From Mycolicibacterium austroafricanum (GTDB lineage Bacteria; Actinomycetota; Actinomycetes; Mycobacteriales; Mycobacteriaceae), in assembly GCF_902705885.1 (NCBI RefSeq), contig NZ_CACSIP010000056.1:181050-245049 (forward strand): 64,000 bases of DNA, written 5' to 3'. The notes under the pieces were generated by a model. It made no database searches. It was not told the DNA's origin and was given only the letters and a program-made list of their open reading frames with translations. Both the position numbers and the translations under genes were made by a program. Below, piece after piece: positions 9,462 to 18,324 of the stretch; position 1 is the first letter of the stretch; the number at the start of each line of letters is the position of its first letter.

Positions 9462-9568
9462 TATACCCCTATGGGTATAACATACACCCCCCGGGGTATC
9501 TAGCCGCACACTTGACAATACCGGTGGGGGTATGTCTAGCATGAGTACGAACATACCCCCGGTGGTAT
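9462..9568. promoter_or_regulatory. Cluster of four CstR/CsoR-type operator-like inverted repeats
   Basis: Four related inverted repeats fill the divergent promoter region. (1) 9462-9479, TATACCC-CTAT-GGGTATA, perfect arms. (2) 9482-9499, ATAC...GGGGTAT. (3) 9518-9533, ATACCGGTGGGGGTAT. (4) 9553-9568, ATACCCCCGGTGGTAT. Sites 1-2 lie 45-82 bp upstream of the leftward start and sites 3-4 lie 54-104 bp upstream of the rightward start, so each promoter appears to own a pair. ATACCC/GGGTAT dyads are the kind of site bound by CsoR-family repressors, and a CstR-like gene lies 1.6 kb away at 11152. Confidence 0.7.
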
Positions 9569-9621
9569 CAGAGCTCTAGAGGCTTTGGTCACCGTCGGCC
9601 CTCCTGGAAAGGACCACTGAT

Positions 9622-10215
9622 ATGACCGCGCCAGCCATCATCGATTCGCAGAACCTCAGCGACCTGCTCGGCTCGACCACCCCGCCGCGGGTGCTCGACG
9701 TCCGCACCCCGGGCGAGTTCGAAACCGCCCACATCGCCGGGGCGTACAACGTGCCGCTGGATCTGCTGCGCGAACACCGCGACGAGATCATCAAACACCT
9801 CGACGAGGACGTCGTGCTGGTCTGCCGCTCCGGTCAACGCGCCGCCCAAGCAGAGGAAACCCTGCGCACCGCCGGCCTGGGCAACGTGCACATCCTCGAC
9901 GGCGGCATCACCGCCTGGGAAACCCGGGGCTTCGCGGTCAACCGCGGCGCACCACGTTGGGACCTCGAGCGCCAAGTCCGCCTCGTCGCCGGCTCGATCG
10001 TGCTCTCCAGCATCCTGGCCAGCATCGCCCTACCCAAAGCCAAATGGGTGGCCGCCGCGATCGGCGGCGGACTGACCTTCGCCTCGGTGACCAACACCTG
10101 CGCGATGGGCATGGCACTGTCCAAGCTGCCCTACAACCGCGGCGCCACCTGCGACGCCCCCACCATCGTGTCCCAACTCGTCGGATCTGCCCCCACCGAC
10201 CCGAAAGCCCGGTAG
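9622..10215 (+). CDS. Rhodanese/DUF2892 membrane protein (YgaP-like)
   Basis: Protein of 197 residues. The N-terminal rhodanese domain (about 8-110) has VLVCRSGQRAA, with catalytic Cys68 in a six-residue loop. It is followed by a short C-terminal region with two hydrophobic helices (about 120-165) typical of the YgaP/DUF2892 membrane anchor. It would carry sulfane sulfur as a cysteine persulfide at the inner face of the membrane. First gene of the rightward sulfur operon, and only 5 bp ahead of the exporter gene. Confidence 0.87.
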   Translation: MTAPAIIDSQNLSDLLGSTTPPRVLDVRTPGEFETAHIAGAYNVPLDLLREHRDEIIKHLDEDVVLVCRSGQRAAQAEETLRTAGLGNVHILDGGITAWETRGFAVNRGAPRWDLERQVRLVAGSIVLSSILASIALPKAKWVAAAIGGGLTFASVTNTCAMGMALSKLPYNRGATCDAPTIVSQLVGSAPTDPKAR

Positions 10216-10220
10216 CGACC

Positions 10221-11120
10221 ATGATCGCGCTGACCATCGGGCTGGCCGTCTTCGTCGGCATCGCCCTCGGGCTCCTCGGCGGCGGCGGCTCCATCCTCAC
10301 CGTCCCGCTGCTGGCCTACGTCGCCGGCATGGACGCCAAACAAGCCATCGCCACCTCACTGCTCGTCGTCGGCGCCACCAGCGCCATCGGCGCCATCTCC
10401 CACGCCCGAGCCGGCCGCGTCCAATGGCGCACCGGCCTGATCTTCGGCGCCGCCGGCATGGCCGGCGCCTACGCCGGCGGCATCCTCGCCCGCTACATCC
10501 CCGGAACCGTGCTACTCATCGGCTTCGCCGTAATGATGATCGCCACCGCCATCGCCATGCTGCGCGGCCGCAGGAATGCCGAGACCTCCGAAGGCGAACA
10601 TCGGCTGCCGATACCCAAAATCATCGCCGAAGGCCTGGTGGTCGGCCTGGTCACCGGCCTGGTCGGCGCCGGCGGCGGCTTCCTCGTCGTCCCCGCCCTC
10701 GCACTACTCGGCGGACTACCCATGCCCCTCGCCGTCGGCACCTCACTAATCGTCATCGCCATGAAATCCTTCGCCGGCCTCGCCGGATACCTCACCAGCG
10801 TCCACATCAACTGGACCCTCGCCCTAGCCGTCACCACCGCCGCCGTCCTCGGCGCCCTCATCGGCTCCCGCCTCACCGCACTCATCAACCCCGACGCCCT
10901 ACGCAAAACCTTCGGCTGGTTCGTCCTGGCCATGTCCTCAGTCATCCTCGCCCAAGAAATCCACCCCGCCGTCGGAATCACCGCCGCAGCCCTCACCGCC
11001 ACCGCAGCCGGGCTGCACCTAGCCTGCACCCGAAAAAACATCTGCCCACTGCGCCGACTGACACCCGGCCGGCGGGAGCCCGCGGCCACCGGTCAACCCG
11101 CCACACACACCACCTCATGA
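10221..11120 (+). CDS. TauE/SafE-family sulfite exporter
   Basis: Polytopic membrane protein of 299 residues with about eight hydrophobic helices in two homologous halves. Each half starts with a Gly-rich signature: GLLGGGGSILTVPLL near residue 16 and GLVGAGGGFLVVPAL near residue 148. TauE/SafE proteins export sulfite or sulfoacetate. Next to a persulfide dioxygenase, sulfite is the obvious cargo. The start follows the preceding stop by 5 bp (GGTAGCGACC-ATG) and is assigned from that spacing. Confidence 0.87.
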   Translation: MIALTIGLAVFVGIALGLLGGGGSILTVPLLAYVAGMDAKQAIATSLLVVGATSAIGAISHARAGRVQWRTGLIFGAAGMAGAYAGGILARYIPGTVLLIGFAVMMIATAIAMLRGRRNAETSEGEHRLPIPKIIAEGLVVGLVTGLVGAGGGFLVVPALALLGGLPMPLAVGTSLIVIAMKSFAGLAGYLTSVHINWTLALAVTTAAVLGALIGSRLTALINPDALRKTFGWFVLAMSSVILAQEIHPAVGITAAALTATAAGLHLACTRKNICPLRRLTPGRREPAATGQPATHTTS

Positions 11121-11151
11121 CCATTCGACGCAAAGAAAAGGAGGATCCGAC

Positions 11152-11424
11152 ATGGCCGCTGACCAGATCGCCGAAGCCGAGGTACTGAACCGGTTGCGGC
11201 GCGCCCAGGGACAACTGGCCGGCGTGATCTCGATGATCGAACAGGGCCGCGACTGCAAGGACGTGGTCACGCAGCTGGCCGCGGTGTCGAAGGCGCTGGA
11301 CCGCGCCGGGTTCAAGATCGTCGCCACCGGGATGCGGGAATGCGCCACCGGCGCCGCCGCCACCGGCGACCATACGCCGATGACCGAGGCCGAGCTTGAA
11401 AAGCTCTTCCTCGCACTGTCGTAA
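11152..11424 (+). CDS. cstR: CsoR-family repressor of CstR (persulfide-sensing) type
   Basis: DUF156 protein of 90 residues behind a near-perfect ribosome-binding site (AAAGGAGGATC). Helix 1 has the family start LNRLRRAQGQLAGVISMIE. C35 (in DCKDVVTQL) and C64 (in RECAT) are present, but the copper-ligand histidine of CsoR, expected 25 residues after the first Cys, is Gly60. Loss of that His while keeping both cysteines is the signature of CstR, which senses persulfides by Cys-Cys crosslinking. It probably represses both arms of the locus through the dyads at 9462-9568. Confidence 0.85.
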   Translation: MAADQIAEAEVLNRLRRAQGQLAGVISMIEQGRDCKDVVTQLAAVSKALDRAGFKIVATGMRECATGAAATGDHTPMTEAELEKLFLALS

Positions 11425-11544
11425 CCCCGCTAGGCAGCGCTGCGATCGACCTCCTCCTTCACGCCGAACTTTGGGACCCCGACCAAGGTGGGACAGCCCT
11501 GAGAGACTCCACCCCACCACTAAGAGAAAGCGAAATGAATCACT

Positions 11545-12294
11545 ATGACAATCAACGAGATTCCCACCCCGACCACGAACTCGACCGCCGTAACGGGCAT
11601 GCCGCGCATCGGCGACCCAGCGCCGGCCTTCACCGCCGTGACGACCCAGGGTGACATCAACTTCCCTGCCGACTACGCCGGGAAGTGGGTCGTCTTCTTC
11701 TCTCATCCTGCCGACTTCACCCCGGTCTGCACCAGCGAGTTCATGACGTTTGCGTCGATGCAGCAGGAGTTCGCGGCCTACAACACCGAGCTGGTCGGCC
11801 TCTCAGTCGACGGGCTGTACAGCCACATCGCCTGGCTGCGAACCATCAAGGACAAGATCACCTTCCGGGGTATGAAGGACGTCGAGGTCACCTTCCCGCT
11901 CATCGAGGACATCTCGATGAAGATCGCCGAGATGTACGGGATGATCATGCCCGGCGAGGACTCCACCAAGGCGGTACGCGCGGTGTTCGTCATCGACCCG
12001 GAGGGCAAAATCCGCACGGTCATCTACTACCCACTGAGTCTCGGCCGCAACTTCGACGAGTTGCTTCGCGTCGTCAAGGCACTGCAGACCGCCGACCACT
12101 TCTCGGTCGCGACACCGGCCGACTGGCGACCCGGCGACTCGGTCATCGTTCCCCCTGCCGGCTCCTGCGGCACCGCCAAGGAACGCATGGACGGCCACGA
12201 CGAGGGCGTCAAGTGTGAAGACTGGTTCTTCTGCACCAAAGAGATCGCTGCCGCCGACATCGAGTCTGCGATCCGCGTGAGAGGCAAGGCGTGA
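11545..12294 (+). CDS. Prx6-type peroxiredoxin
   Basis: Peroxiredoxin of 249 residues. The peroxidatic site is HPADFTPVCTSE with Cys62, and the long C-terminal dimerisation domain after residue 170 is typical of the Prx6/1-Cys group. Additional cysteines at 208, 224 and 230 (SCGTAK, CEDWFFC) resemble the archaeal-type Prx6 arrangement and may act as resolving residues. There is a 120-bp gap after cstR, with no clear terminator. The start codon has only a weak AGAGAAAG ribosome-binding site. Its stop overlaps the following rhodanese start by one base (TGATG), so the two are coupled. A role in removing peroxides or polysulfides during sulfide stress is inferred. Confidence 0.88.
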   Translation: MTINEIPTPTTNSTAVTGMPRIGDPAPAFTAVTTQGDINFPADYAGKWVVFFSHPADFTPVCTSEFMTFASMQQEFAAYNTELVGLSVDGLYSHIAWLRTIKDKITFRGMKDVEVTFPLIEDISMKIAEMYGMIMPGEDSTKAVRAVFVIDPEGKIRTVIYYPLSLGRNFDELLRVVKALQTADHFSVATPADWRPGDSVIVPPAGSCGTAKERMDGHDEGVKCEDWFFCTKEIAAADIESAIRVRGKA

Positions 12295-12626
12295 TGGACG
12301 TATTGGAAATCGATCCGAACGGGGCGATGGGGCTTGTCGACGAGTCCGGCGCCACCCTGCTCGACGTCCGCGAGGACGACGAGTGGACCGCCGGACACGC
12401 TCCCGGTGCAGTCCACGTGCGGCTTGGTCAACTCGATCCGCGCACCTTCGACGCCACCGTGCCGGTTGTCGCGGTGTGCCGTTCGGGCAACAGATCTGGT
12501 TCAGCGGCAAGAAAACTCGCGGCCGCCGGTGTCACTGTCTACAACCTGGTCGGCGGCATGAAGGCGTGGCGGAAGGCCGGGAGACCAGTGATCCGCGACG
12601 ACGGTACGGCCGGCACGGTTCTCTGA
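12294..12626 (+). CDS. Single-domain rhodanese
   Basis: Protein of 110 residues consisting of one rhodanese domain. LLDVREDDEW marks the first CH2 motif, and the active loop is VCRSGNRSG with Cys62. The TGATG junction with the peroxiredoxin gene places the start at ATG 12294; a GTG directly before it (12291) would add one residue. It is the third rhodanese gene of the locus and the last gene of the rightward operon. Confidence 0.9.
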   Translation: MDVLEIDPNGAMGLVDESGATLLDVREDDEWTAGHAPGAVHVRLGQLDPRTFDATVPVVAVCRSGNRSGSAARKLAAAGVTVYNLVGGMKAWRKAGRPVIRDDGTAGTVL

Positions 12627-12639
12627 TCGCCAACGACAG

Positions 12640-12672
12640 CGCCGGCGCCCCCGTGATCCGAGGGCGCCGGCG
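12640..12672. terminator. GC-rich hairpin between convergent genes
   Basis: Perfect 11-bp stem CGCCGGCGCCC (12640-12650) pairing with GGGCGCCGGCG (12662-12672) around an 11-nt loop. It lies 14 bp after the rhodanese stop and 18 bp before the stop of the convergent glutamine synthetase gene. There is no U-tract, as is common for mycobacterial terminators, and the hairpin could serve both directions. Confidence 0.65.
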
Positions 12673-12690
12673 TCGGTGAAGCGATGGCAA

Positions 12691-14865
12691 TCAGAGGATG
12701 TAGAGCATCTCCTGGTAGGTCGGCAGCGGCCACAGATCGTCGGCGACAACGCCTTCCAACGCGTCGGCTGCGGTGCGCACCGCGTCCATCAGCGGCAGCA
12801 GGCTCTGCGCGTGAGCGGCTTCCTCGCCGGCCGAGTCGCCACCGTGCACACCCGTCGCCGTTTTGAGTGCGCTCAGCGCACTCGTCAGCTCCGAGATGGG
12901 CGCGGAGATCGCCGACAACATCGTCATGTCCGGTTCGATGCCGGCTGCCTTCAACGTCGCCACGTTCTGCGCCAGCTCGGTCTGGTAGCGAATCGCCGCG
13001 GGAAGGACCACCGTCGACCCCACCTCGAGGGTCAGCTTCGCCTCGACGGCCACGGTCAGCGCGTACATCTCGTACCGGACCTCCACCCGGCTCTGCAGCT
13101 CACGCGCGCTGAACACGCCGTACTTCTCGAACACCTCGATCGCCTCGGGCTTCACCAGCTCCGGAATGGCGTCGAGTGTGGTCTTGAGGTTCGGCAGCCC
13201 ACGTTCGGCGGCCTCGATCTGCCAGTTCTCCGAGTAGCCGTCCCCGTTGAACACCACCGCGCCGTGCTCGGTGATGATCTCGGTGAGCAGCTTCTGCACC
13301 GACATGTCGAAGTCCTCGCCTGATTCGGCGGCACTCTCCAGCCAGGTCGCCATGTAGTCCAGCGAGTCGGCCATGATCGTGTTCAGAATGATCATCGGCA
13401 CGTTGATGGTCTGCCCGGAGCCCGGCGCACGGAACTCGAAGCGGTTGCCGGTGAACGCGAACGGGCTGGTGCGGTTGCGGTCGCCCGGGTCGGTCGGCAG
13501 CACCGGAAGCGTGTCGACACCGATCATCATGCTGCCCTTGCCCTTGGACGACGTCGCAGCACCCTTGGCGATCTGCTCGAACACATCGGCGAGCTGGTCG
13601 CCGAGGAAGATCGAGATGATGGCCGGCGGGGCCTCGTTGGCGCCGAGGCGGTGGTCGTTGGTAGCCGAGGCCACCGACACCCGCAGCAGACCCGAGAACT
13701 TGTGCACGGCACGGATGACGGCTGCGCAGAAGACCAGGAACTGGGCGTTCTCATGCGGGGTGTCGCCGGGCACCAGCAGGCTGCCGAACTGCGCGTTGCC
13801 GAGCGAGAAGTTGACGTGCTTGCCCGATCCGTTGACGCCGGCGAACGGCTTCTCGTGGAACAGGCATTCCATGCCGTGCTTCTTGGCGATGGTCTTGAAC
13901 ATGGTCATCAACAGCTGCTGATGGTCGGCGGCGATGTTGGCACGCTCGAACATCGGGGCGATCTCGAACTGCCCGGGGGCGACCTCGTTGTGCCGGGTCT
14001 TGGCCGGGATGCCGAGCTTGAACAGCTCACGCTCGGTGTCCATCATGAAGGCCAGCACCCGGTCGGGGATGGCGCCGAAGTAGTGGTCGTCGAACTCCTG
14101 GCCCTTGGGCGGCTTGCAGCCGAACAGGGTGCGGCCGGCGTTGATCAGATCCGGACGGGCCAGGAAGAAGTGCCGGTCGACCAGGAAGTACTCCTGCTCG
14201 GGGCCGCAGAAGGACACGATGTTGTCAAAATCCTTGTGCCCGAACAGCTTCAGGATGCGTTCGGCCTGGGCGCCCATGGCCTGCTGGCTGCGCAGCAACG
14301 GCGTCTTGTAGTCCAGCGCCTCACCGGTCATCGACACGAAGACCGTCGGGATGCACAGCGTGTTGCCGTTCGGGTTCTCCAGGATGTACGCCGGGCTGGT
14401 GACATCCCAGCCGGTGTAACCCCGGGCCTCGAAGGTGCTGCGCAGGCCGCCGGAGGGGAAGCTCGAGGCATCGGGCTCACCCTGAATCAGGGTCTTGCCG
14501 GCGAATTCGGCGAGCGTGGTGCCGTCGCCCACCGGATCGAGGAAGCTGTCGTGCTTCTCAGCGGTAAGCCCCGTCATCGGGTAGAAGACGTGCGCGTAGT
14601 GGGTGGCACCCTTCGACAGCGCCCAGTCCTTCATCACCGAGGCGACCGAGTCGGCGATCGCCGGATCCAGCTTGGCGCCCTTCTCCATCGTCGCGACCAT
14701 GGACTTGTAGACCGACTTGGGCAGCCGCAACCGCATCTCGGCCAGCGTGAAGACGTTGGCACCGAAGATCTCGCCGGGGGCCTCTCCGGGATCGAAACTG
14801 ATGGGGGGAGGCACATACGCCTCGACGCTGTTGATCGCCTGCAGGCGTACCGCATTTCCGCTCAA
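12691..14865 (-). CDS. Type III glutamine synthetase (GlnN-type)
   Basis: Large glutamine synthetase of about 724 residues, the length of GSIII rather than GSI (~470). Visible signatures are FCGPEQEYFLVD, TRHNEVAPGQFEIAP, NGSGKHVNFSLG, ATNDHRLGANEAPPAI and NRFEFRAPGSGQT, which form the glutamate, ATP and metal sites. The frame is open up to GTG 14880. The protein start typical of the family (MSGNAVRLQAINSVEAY) matches TTG 14865, which has AGGA 6-9 nt upstream, so I choose TTG. It makes glutamine from glutamate and ammonium in addition to the GSI enzymes expected elsewhere. It diverges from the molybdoenzyme gene across 189 bp. Confidence 0.9.
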   Translation of the reverse strand: MSGNAVRLQAINSVEAYVPPPISFDPGEAPGEIFGANVFTLAEMRLRLPKSVYKSMVATMEKGAKLDPAIADSVASVMKDWALSKGATHYAHVFYPMTGLTAEKHDSFLDPVGDGTTLAEFAGKTLIQGEPDASSFPSGGLRSTFEARGYTGWDVTSPAYILENPNGNTLCIPTVFVSMTGEALDYKTPLLRSQQAMGAQAERILKLFGHKDFDNIVSFCGPEQEYFLVDRHFFLARPDLINAGRTLFGCKPPKGQEFDDHYFGAIPDRVLAFMMDTERELFKLGIPAKTRHNEVAPGQFEIAPMFERANIAADHQQLLMTMFKTIAKKHGMECLFHEKPFAGVNGSGKHVNFSLGNAQFGSLLVPGDTPHENAQFLVFCAAVIRAVHKFSGLLRVSVASATNDHRLGANEAPPAIISIFLGDQLADVFEQIAKGAATSSKGKGSMMIGVDTLPVLPTDPGDRNRTSPFAFTGNRFEFRAPGSGQTINVPMIILNTIMADSLDYMATWLESAAESGEDFDMSVQKLLTEIITEHGAVVFNGDGYSENWQIEAAERGLPNLKTTLDAIPELVKPEAIEVFEKYGVFSARELQSRVEVRYEMYALTVAVEAKLTLEVGSTVVLPAAIRYQTELAQNVATLKAAGIEPDMTMLSAISAPISELTSALSALKTATGVHGGDSAGEEAAHAQSLLPLMDAVRTAADALEGVVADDLWPLPTYQEMLYIL

Positions 14866-15041
14866 TGGACTTCCTATCACCGCTGGTGTCCGCGCGTGGC
14901 TTGACGGACAGTTGACCGGCCCACAGTAGGGAGGGCGCGTTCCGGGATTGTTACGTCAGCGTCAACGGGGTGATTCGGTCGTTACGGTCGTTGCCGTGCG
15001 TGGTTCCGGCTTGCGGCCGCGGAGCCGGCGACGGCAGCGCC

Positions 15042-15054
15042 TACGCTGGGTTTC
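15042..15054 (+). promoter_or_regulatory. Probable -10 element of a leaderless transcript
   Basis: TACGCT at 15042-15047 fits a mycobacterial -10 hexamer (TANNNT) and ends 7 bp before the ATG at 15055. No ribosome-binding site precedes that ATG. Transcription starting at or next to the ATG would give a leaderless mRNA, a common arrangement in mycobacteria. Confidence 0.4.
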
Positions 15055-17424
15055 ATGGGTCTACGGCTGCGCAGGGGGCGAGGGGGCACCCGCGACATCG
15101 AGGCGGATTACGACGAGCGCACGACGGTGGTCACCGGCCAGGAGCAGGAGGCGGCCGGAGTCAAGGCCGTGCTGGTGTCGCTGCAGCGTGGGCTCGAGTC
15201 GATGGGCCCGCTGCGGACGGCGCTGTCGCTGTTCAGGCTGAACCAGCGCAAGGGGTTCGACTGCCCGGGCTGCGCGTGGCCGGAGGAACCCGGGGGTCGC
15301 AAGTTCGCCGAGTTCTGCGAGAACGGGGCCAAGGCGGTCGCCGAGGAGGCCACCAAGCGGGTGGTCACGCCCGAGTTCTTCGCCCGCCACTCGATTGCCG
15401 ACCTGGAGGGGCGTCCGGAGTACTGGCTGAGCCAGCAGGGCCGACTCACCCACCCGATGGTGCTGCGGCCCGGCGACGACCATTACCGCGAGATCGGCTG
15501 GCCCGAGGCGTTCCGGTTGATCGCCGACGAACTGCGGGCGCTCGACGACCCGAACGAGGCGGTGTTCTACACCTCCGGTCGCACCAGCAATGAGGCGGCG
15601 TTTCTCTACCAGCTGCTGGTGCGCAGCTTCGGCACCAACAACCTGCCGGACTGTTCGAACATGTGCCACGAGTCCTCGGGAGCCTCGCTGGTCGAGTCGA
15701 TCGGTATCGGCAAGGGGTCGGTGACCGTCGAAGACGTGGCGGGCGCGGACCTCATCGTGATCGCCGGACAGAATCCGGGCACCAACCATCCGCGGATGCT
15801 GTCGGTGCTGGAGAAGGCAAAAGCCAACGGCGCGAAGATCATCGCCGTCAACCCACTGCCCGAGGCCGGCCTGATCCGGTTCAAGGACCCGCAGAAAGTC
15901 CACGGGGTCATCGGCCACGGCGTCGCGATCGCCGACGAGTTCGTCCAGATTCGCCTCGGCGGCGACATGGCGTTGTTCGCCGGGGTGGCCCGGCTGCTGC
16001 TGGAGGCCGATGACCGCAGCCCGGGAAGCGTCGTCGACCGCGATTTCATCAACACCTACTGCGCCGGCTTCGAGGAGTACGAAGCGCAGGCGCGGGCCGT
16101 GGACCTCGACACCGTGCTGGAGGCCACCGGCATCTCGCGTACCCAGCTGGAACGGGTGGCCGCGATGTTCGCCGCATCAGAACGCACCGTGGCGTGCTGG
16201 GCGATGGGCCTGACCCAGCACCGCCACGCGGTGCCGATGATCTCCGAGATCAGCAACGTATTGCTGATGCGCGGCATGATCGGCAAACCCGGCGCGGGCC
16301 TGTGCCCGGTGCGCGGACATTCCAACGTTCAGGGCGACCGCACGATGGGCATCTGGGAGAAGATGCCCGAGACGTTCCTGGCCGCGTTGGACTCCCACTT
16401 CGGCATCAGCAGCCCACGCGAGCACGGCGTGGACACGGTCGACGCGATCCGGGCGATGCGCGACGGCCGGGCCAAGGTCTTCATGGGTATGGGGGGCAAC
16501 TTCGCGCTCGCGACGCCGGACACCGCCGTCACCGAGGCGGCACTGCGGGCCTGCGCGCTGACGGTGCAGGTGTCGACGAAGCTGAACCGCAGCCACGTCG
16601 TGCACGGCCGGACCGCCCTCATCCTGCCCTCTCTGGGCCGTACCGACCGTGACCTGCAGAACGGTGTGAAACAGCAGGTTTCGGTGGAGGATTCGATGTC
16701 GATGGTGCATCTGTCCCGCGGCAGCCTGCACCCGCCCGGCGACCAGGTGAGCAGCGAGGTGGCGATCGTCTGCCAGCTCGCGCGTGAACTGCTCGGCCCC
16801 GGACACCCGGTGCCGTGGGAGCGGTTCACCAACGACTACGACACCATTCGCGACGCGATCGCCGCGGTGGTCCCCGGATGTGCCGACTACAACGCCAAGG
16901 TGCGGGCACCCGACGGCTTCCAGCTGCCGCACGGCCCCCGCGACTCACGCGAATTTCCCACCAGCACAGGCAAAGCCAACTTCGCGGTCAACCCACTGGA
17001 ATGGGTGCCGGTCCCCGCCGGCCGGCTGGTCCTGCAGACGCTGCGCAGTCACGACCAGTACAACACCACGATCTACGGCCTGTCGGATCGCTACCGCGGC
17101 GTGGAGGGCGGCCGTCGGGTGGTGTTCGTCAACCCGGCCGACATCGCGTCGTTCGGGCTCGCCGACGGTGACCGGGTGGACCTGGTGTCGGAGTTCACCG
17201 TGGACGGCGAGTTGCAGGAGCGTCGCGCCAAGGACTTCCGGGTGGTGTCGTATTCGACGCCGGTCGGCAACGCCGCGGCCTACTACCCGGAGACGAACTC
17301 CCTGGTCGCCCTCGACCACGTCGCCGCCAAGTCGAACACCCCGGTGTCGAAAGCCGTGGTCATCCGACTCGAAAAAGCCAGTGCCCCATCTGATCTGGTG
17401 AGTGGGTCCTCATGGGCAGAGTGA
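15055..17424 (+). CDS. FdhF/YdeP-family molybdopterin oxidoreductase
   Basis: Molybdoenzyme of 789 residues related to the alpha subunit of formate dehydrogenases but of the YdeP branch. The N-terminus has one CPGC pair (Cys70, Cys73, in FDCPGCAWPEE) instead of the full four-Cys 4Fe-4S motif. TSGRTSNEAAFLYQLL and NMCHESSG follow, then ATP-independent bis-MGD binding regions (LIVIAGQNPGTNHPRM, GMGGNFALATPDT) and a C-terminal molydopterin dinucleotide domain (QYNTTIYGLSDRYRG). The substrate is not known; formate is uncertain in this branch. The gene overlaps fdhD by 13 bp, so the two are coupled. Confidence 0.85.
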   Translation: MGLRLRRGRGGTRDIEADYDERTTVVTGQEQEAAGVKAVLVSLQRGLESMGPLRTALSLFRLNQRKGFDCPGCAWPEEPGGRKFAEFCENGAKAVAEEATKRVVTPEFFARHSIADLEGRPEYWLSQQGRLTHPMVLRPGDDHYREIGWPEAFRLIADELRALDDPNEAVFYTSGRTSNEAAFLYQLLVRSFGTNNLPDCSNMCHESSGASLVESIGIGKGSVTVEDVAGADLIVIAGQNPGTNHPRMLSVLEKAKANGAKIIAVNPLPEAGLIRFKDPQKVHGVIGHGVAIADEFVQIRLGGDMALFAGVARLLLEADDRSPGSVVDRDFINTYCAGFEEYEAQARAVDLDTVLEATGISRTQLERVAAMFAASERTVACWAMGLTQHRHAVPMISEISNVLLMRGMIGKPGAGLCPVRGHSNVQGDRTMGIWEKMPETFLAALDSHFGISSPREHGVDTVDAIRAMRDGRAKVFMGMGGNFALATPDTAVTEAALRACALTVQVSTKLNRSHVVHGRTALILPSLGRTDRDLQNGVKQQVSVEDSMSMVHLSRGSLHPPGDQVSSEVAIVCQLARELLGPGHPVPWERFTNDYDTIRDAIAAVVPGCADYNAKVRAPDGFQLPHGPRDSREFPTSTGKANFAVNPLEWVPVPAGRLVLQTLRSHDQYNTTIYGLSDRYRGVEGGRRVVFVNPADIASFGLADGDRVDLVSEFTVDGELQERRAKDFRVVSYSTPVGNAAAYYPETNSLVALDHVAAKSNTPVSKAVVIRLEKASAPSDLVSGSSWAE

Positions 17425-18236
17425 CGGCGCGCCGACGGGCGCGGCACGTGACGGCCGACGACGTGGTGGCCCGGCCCGAGACGCTGGTGGTCGAGGAGCC
17501 GTTGGAGATTCGGGTCAACGGGGTGCCGTTGACCGTGACGATGCGTACTCCCGGCTCCGATGTCGAGTTGGCGCAGGGGTTTCTGCTCACCGAGGGTGTG
17601 GTGTCCCGGCGCGAGGACATCCTGTCGGTGCGGTACTGCCGCGGCGCGGACGAAGACGGTCTCAACTCCTACAACGTGCTCGACGTGACGCTGGCGCCGG
17701 ACGTGCCCGCGCCGGACGTCGATCCCACCCGGAACTTCTACACGACGTCGTCGTGCGGCGTGTGCGGGAAAGCGTCACTGGAGGCGGTCCGCCTGATCAG
17801 CAAGCACGGCCCCGGTGACGACCCGGCGACGGTGCGGGCAGAGACGTTGTCGGCATTGCCGGGCAAGCTACGCGACGCGCAGAAGGTGTTCGCTGCGACC
17901 GGCGGTCTGCACGGTGCGGCACTGTTCGGCTGCGACGGCAGCGTGTTGGTGGTGCGCGAGGACATCGGCAGGCACAACGCCGTCGACAAGGTGATCGGCT
18001 GGGCGCTGGAGCAGCGTCGGGTGCCGCTGAGCGCCACCGTGCTGCTGGTCAGCGGGCGGGCGTCGTTCGAGCTGACCCAGAAGGCGGTGATGGCCGGCAT
18101 CCCGATGCTCGCCGCGGTGTCCGCGCCGTCCTCTCTGGCCGTCGACCTGGCCAGCCAGTCCGGGCTGACGCTGGTGGCCTTCCTGCGGGGTGACTCGATG
18201 AACGTCTACACCAGGCCCGACCGCGTGAAGAACTGA
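17412..18236 (+). CDS. fdhD: Formate dehydrogenase accessory sulfurtransferase FdhD
   Basis: Protein of 274 residues. FdhD takes sulfur from a cysteine desulfurase and sulfurates the molybdenum cofactor before it enters formate-dehydrogenase-type enzymes. The catalytic pair lies in TTSSCGVCGKASLE (Cys115, Cys118). Other family blocks are GFLLTEGVV, TGGLHGAALF, REDIGRHNAVDKVIGWAL and VSGRASFELTQKA. The overlap with the molybdoenzyme gene says that the latter is its client. Confidence 0.94.
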   Translation: MGRVTARRRARHVTADDVVARPETLVVEEPLEIRVNGVPLTVTMRTPGSDVELAQGFLLTEGVVSRREDILSVRYCRGADEDGLNSYNVLDVTLAPDVPAPDVDPTRNFYTTSSCGVCGKASLEAVRLISKHGPGDDPATVRAETLSALPGKLRDAQKVFAATGGLHGAALFGCDGSVLVVREDIGRHNAVDKVIGWALEQRRVPLSATVLLVSGRASFELTQKAVMAGIPMLAAVSAPSSLAVDLASQSGLTLVAFLRGDSMNVYTRPDRVKN

Positions 18237-18250
18237 CCGAAAACCGGCCC

Positions 18251-18293
18251 CTACCTGCAATCTCCATGCATTCTCCAGACAAACTCCATGCAC
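18251..18293 (+). promoter_or_regulatory. CTCCA direct repeats with 11-bp period (SARP/BTAD-type operator candidate)
   Basis: Three copies of CTCCA begin at 18262, 18273 and 18284, exactly 11 bp apart, and each is followed by a similar tail (TGCAT, GACAA, TGCAC). A degenerate fourth copy, CTACCTGCA, starts another 11 bp upstream at 18251. Heptameric direct repeats with an 11-bp period, one helical turn, are the binding pattern of SARP/BTAD (OmpR-like winged-helix) activators. The last repeat begins 41 bp before the start codon of the glycosyltransferase at 18325. A related array lies at 27063. Confidence 0.6.
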
Positions 18294-18324
18294 CGCCATC
18301 CGCTGATGCCCGAGCATCGACAGC

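Noticed and set aside
14950..14966. GTTAC-n6-GTCAAC as a GlnR box between glutamine synthetase and the molybdoenzyme
   Set aside because: The second half-site fits GNAAC/GTNAC poorly (shifted by one base); one weak match is not enough.
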